This document shows, piece after piece, positions 63,861-64,000 of a stretch of 64,000 nt of DNA. The notes under the pieces were generated by a model. The model was given only the letters and a program-made list of their open reading frames with translations, did no database searches and had not been told where the DNA came from. Position 1 is the stretch's first letter; each line of letters starts with the position of its first letter. The stretch comes from Occallatibacter savannae (lineage in GTDB: Bacteria > Acidobacteriota > Terriglobia > Terriglobales > Acidobacteriaceae): contig NZ_QFFY01000009.1 in the NCBI RefSeq assembly GCF_003131205.1, positions 174,240-238,239 of the forward strand, given 5' to 3'. The translations under genes were made by a program, and so were the position numbers.

Positions 63861-63926
63861 TTCGGGGCGAGTCACCGGCTACTCGGACCTATCACGTTTG
63901 TTCGCCTATTTGGTCCCGAGGCTCGT
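63861..63926 (+). repeat. Hairpin element H21 (forward)
   Basis: Left arm GTCACCGGCTACTCGGACC with flank CGGGGCGA; right arm TTGGTCCCGAGGCTCG is diverged. It lies immediately upstream of the minus-strand gene. The last 74 bp of the window show nothing recognisable. Confidence 0.82.
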
Positions 63927-64000
63927 TTTTGATTACCGTCGGTCGTTGACCAATTTTGTGGGTATGAGGGTAAGTCTCTTACCGTAGCCGGCAGCCGATC

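Noticed and set aside
33515..63926. Classical integron attC sites
   Set aside because: The hairpins lack conserved RYYYAAC/GTTRRRY core sites at their ends and genes lie in both orientations, so only an analogy is claimed.

Overview
The window looks like a chromosomal segment from an Acidobacteriota (Terriglobia-like) bacterium. This is inferred from gene content, since no 16S rRNA is present. The pointers are an FtsX/MacB-type 'ADOP' permease paired with PadR, a very large Oar-like TonB-dependent receptor with an N-terminal carboxypeptidase-regulatory domain, Ser/Thr kinases with TPR tails, long Ig-repeat surface proteins, and many small secreted proteins.

Left part (1-33.1 kb), ordered in operons and free of the dispersed repeat described below. 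It holds a giant secreted protein cut by the window edge (metzincin site plus about 50 glycine-rich octapeptide repeats). A convergent Ser/Thr kinase-TPR receptor follows. Next is a tightly overlapping five-gene operon resembling staphyloxanthin-type C30 carotenoid genes (desaturase, aldehyde dehydrogenase fused to DUF2141, oxygenase-like second desaturase, glycosyltransferase, CrtO-like acyltransferase). After it come a 12-repeat Ig lipoprotein plus OmpA-family protein, a lone ribbon-helix-helix protein, three TadE/TadG-type pseudopilins, and a complete tripartite RND efflux operon.

Boundary (about 33.24 kb). A 3' half of a tRNA-Pro gene on the minus strand (anticodon loop to CCA) lies just after the efflux operon. 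Its polarity is what would be left at the far end of an element integrated into a tRNA-Pro gene, with the element to the right. No intact tRNA-Pro or second att copy was seen in the window.

Right part (33.3-64 kb), a mosaic of mostly single, often small genes on both strands. Nearly every gap holds one copy of a roughly 70-bp imperfect hairpin. In forward orientation the arms are ACCGGCTACTCGGACC and GGTCCGAGTTGCCGAC, with flanking CGGnCGAnTn and nAnnCG. About 21 copies are clear and two or more are degenerate. The arms are not identical at their ends (ACCGG versus GCCGAC), so each copy has a direction. All copies left of about 43.4 kb point one way and all copies right of about 44.6 kb point the other way. 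The switch falls at a tyrosine recombinase plus DUF6429 gene pair. This resembles a bidirectional gene-cassette array, although the hairpins lack the canonical integron attC core sites. It is the most interesting feature of the window.

Genes in the array include a beta-propeller protein, SnoaL-like and NTF2-like proteins, a PhyH-type dioxygenase, DUF1801, a TonB C-terminal domain protein, a PAS protein, VirK/YbjX (DUF535), the integrase and DUF6429, ADOP permease plus PadR, a PD40 propeller protein with a DNA-binding-like N-terminus, a 7TM-SpoIIE phosphatase, the Oar-like receptor, and many unrecognised small proteins. All functional calls come from motif recognition by eye; no database search was possible.
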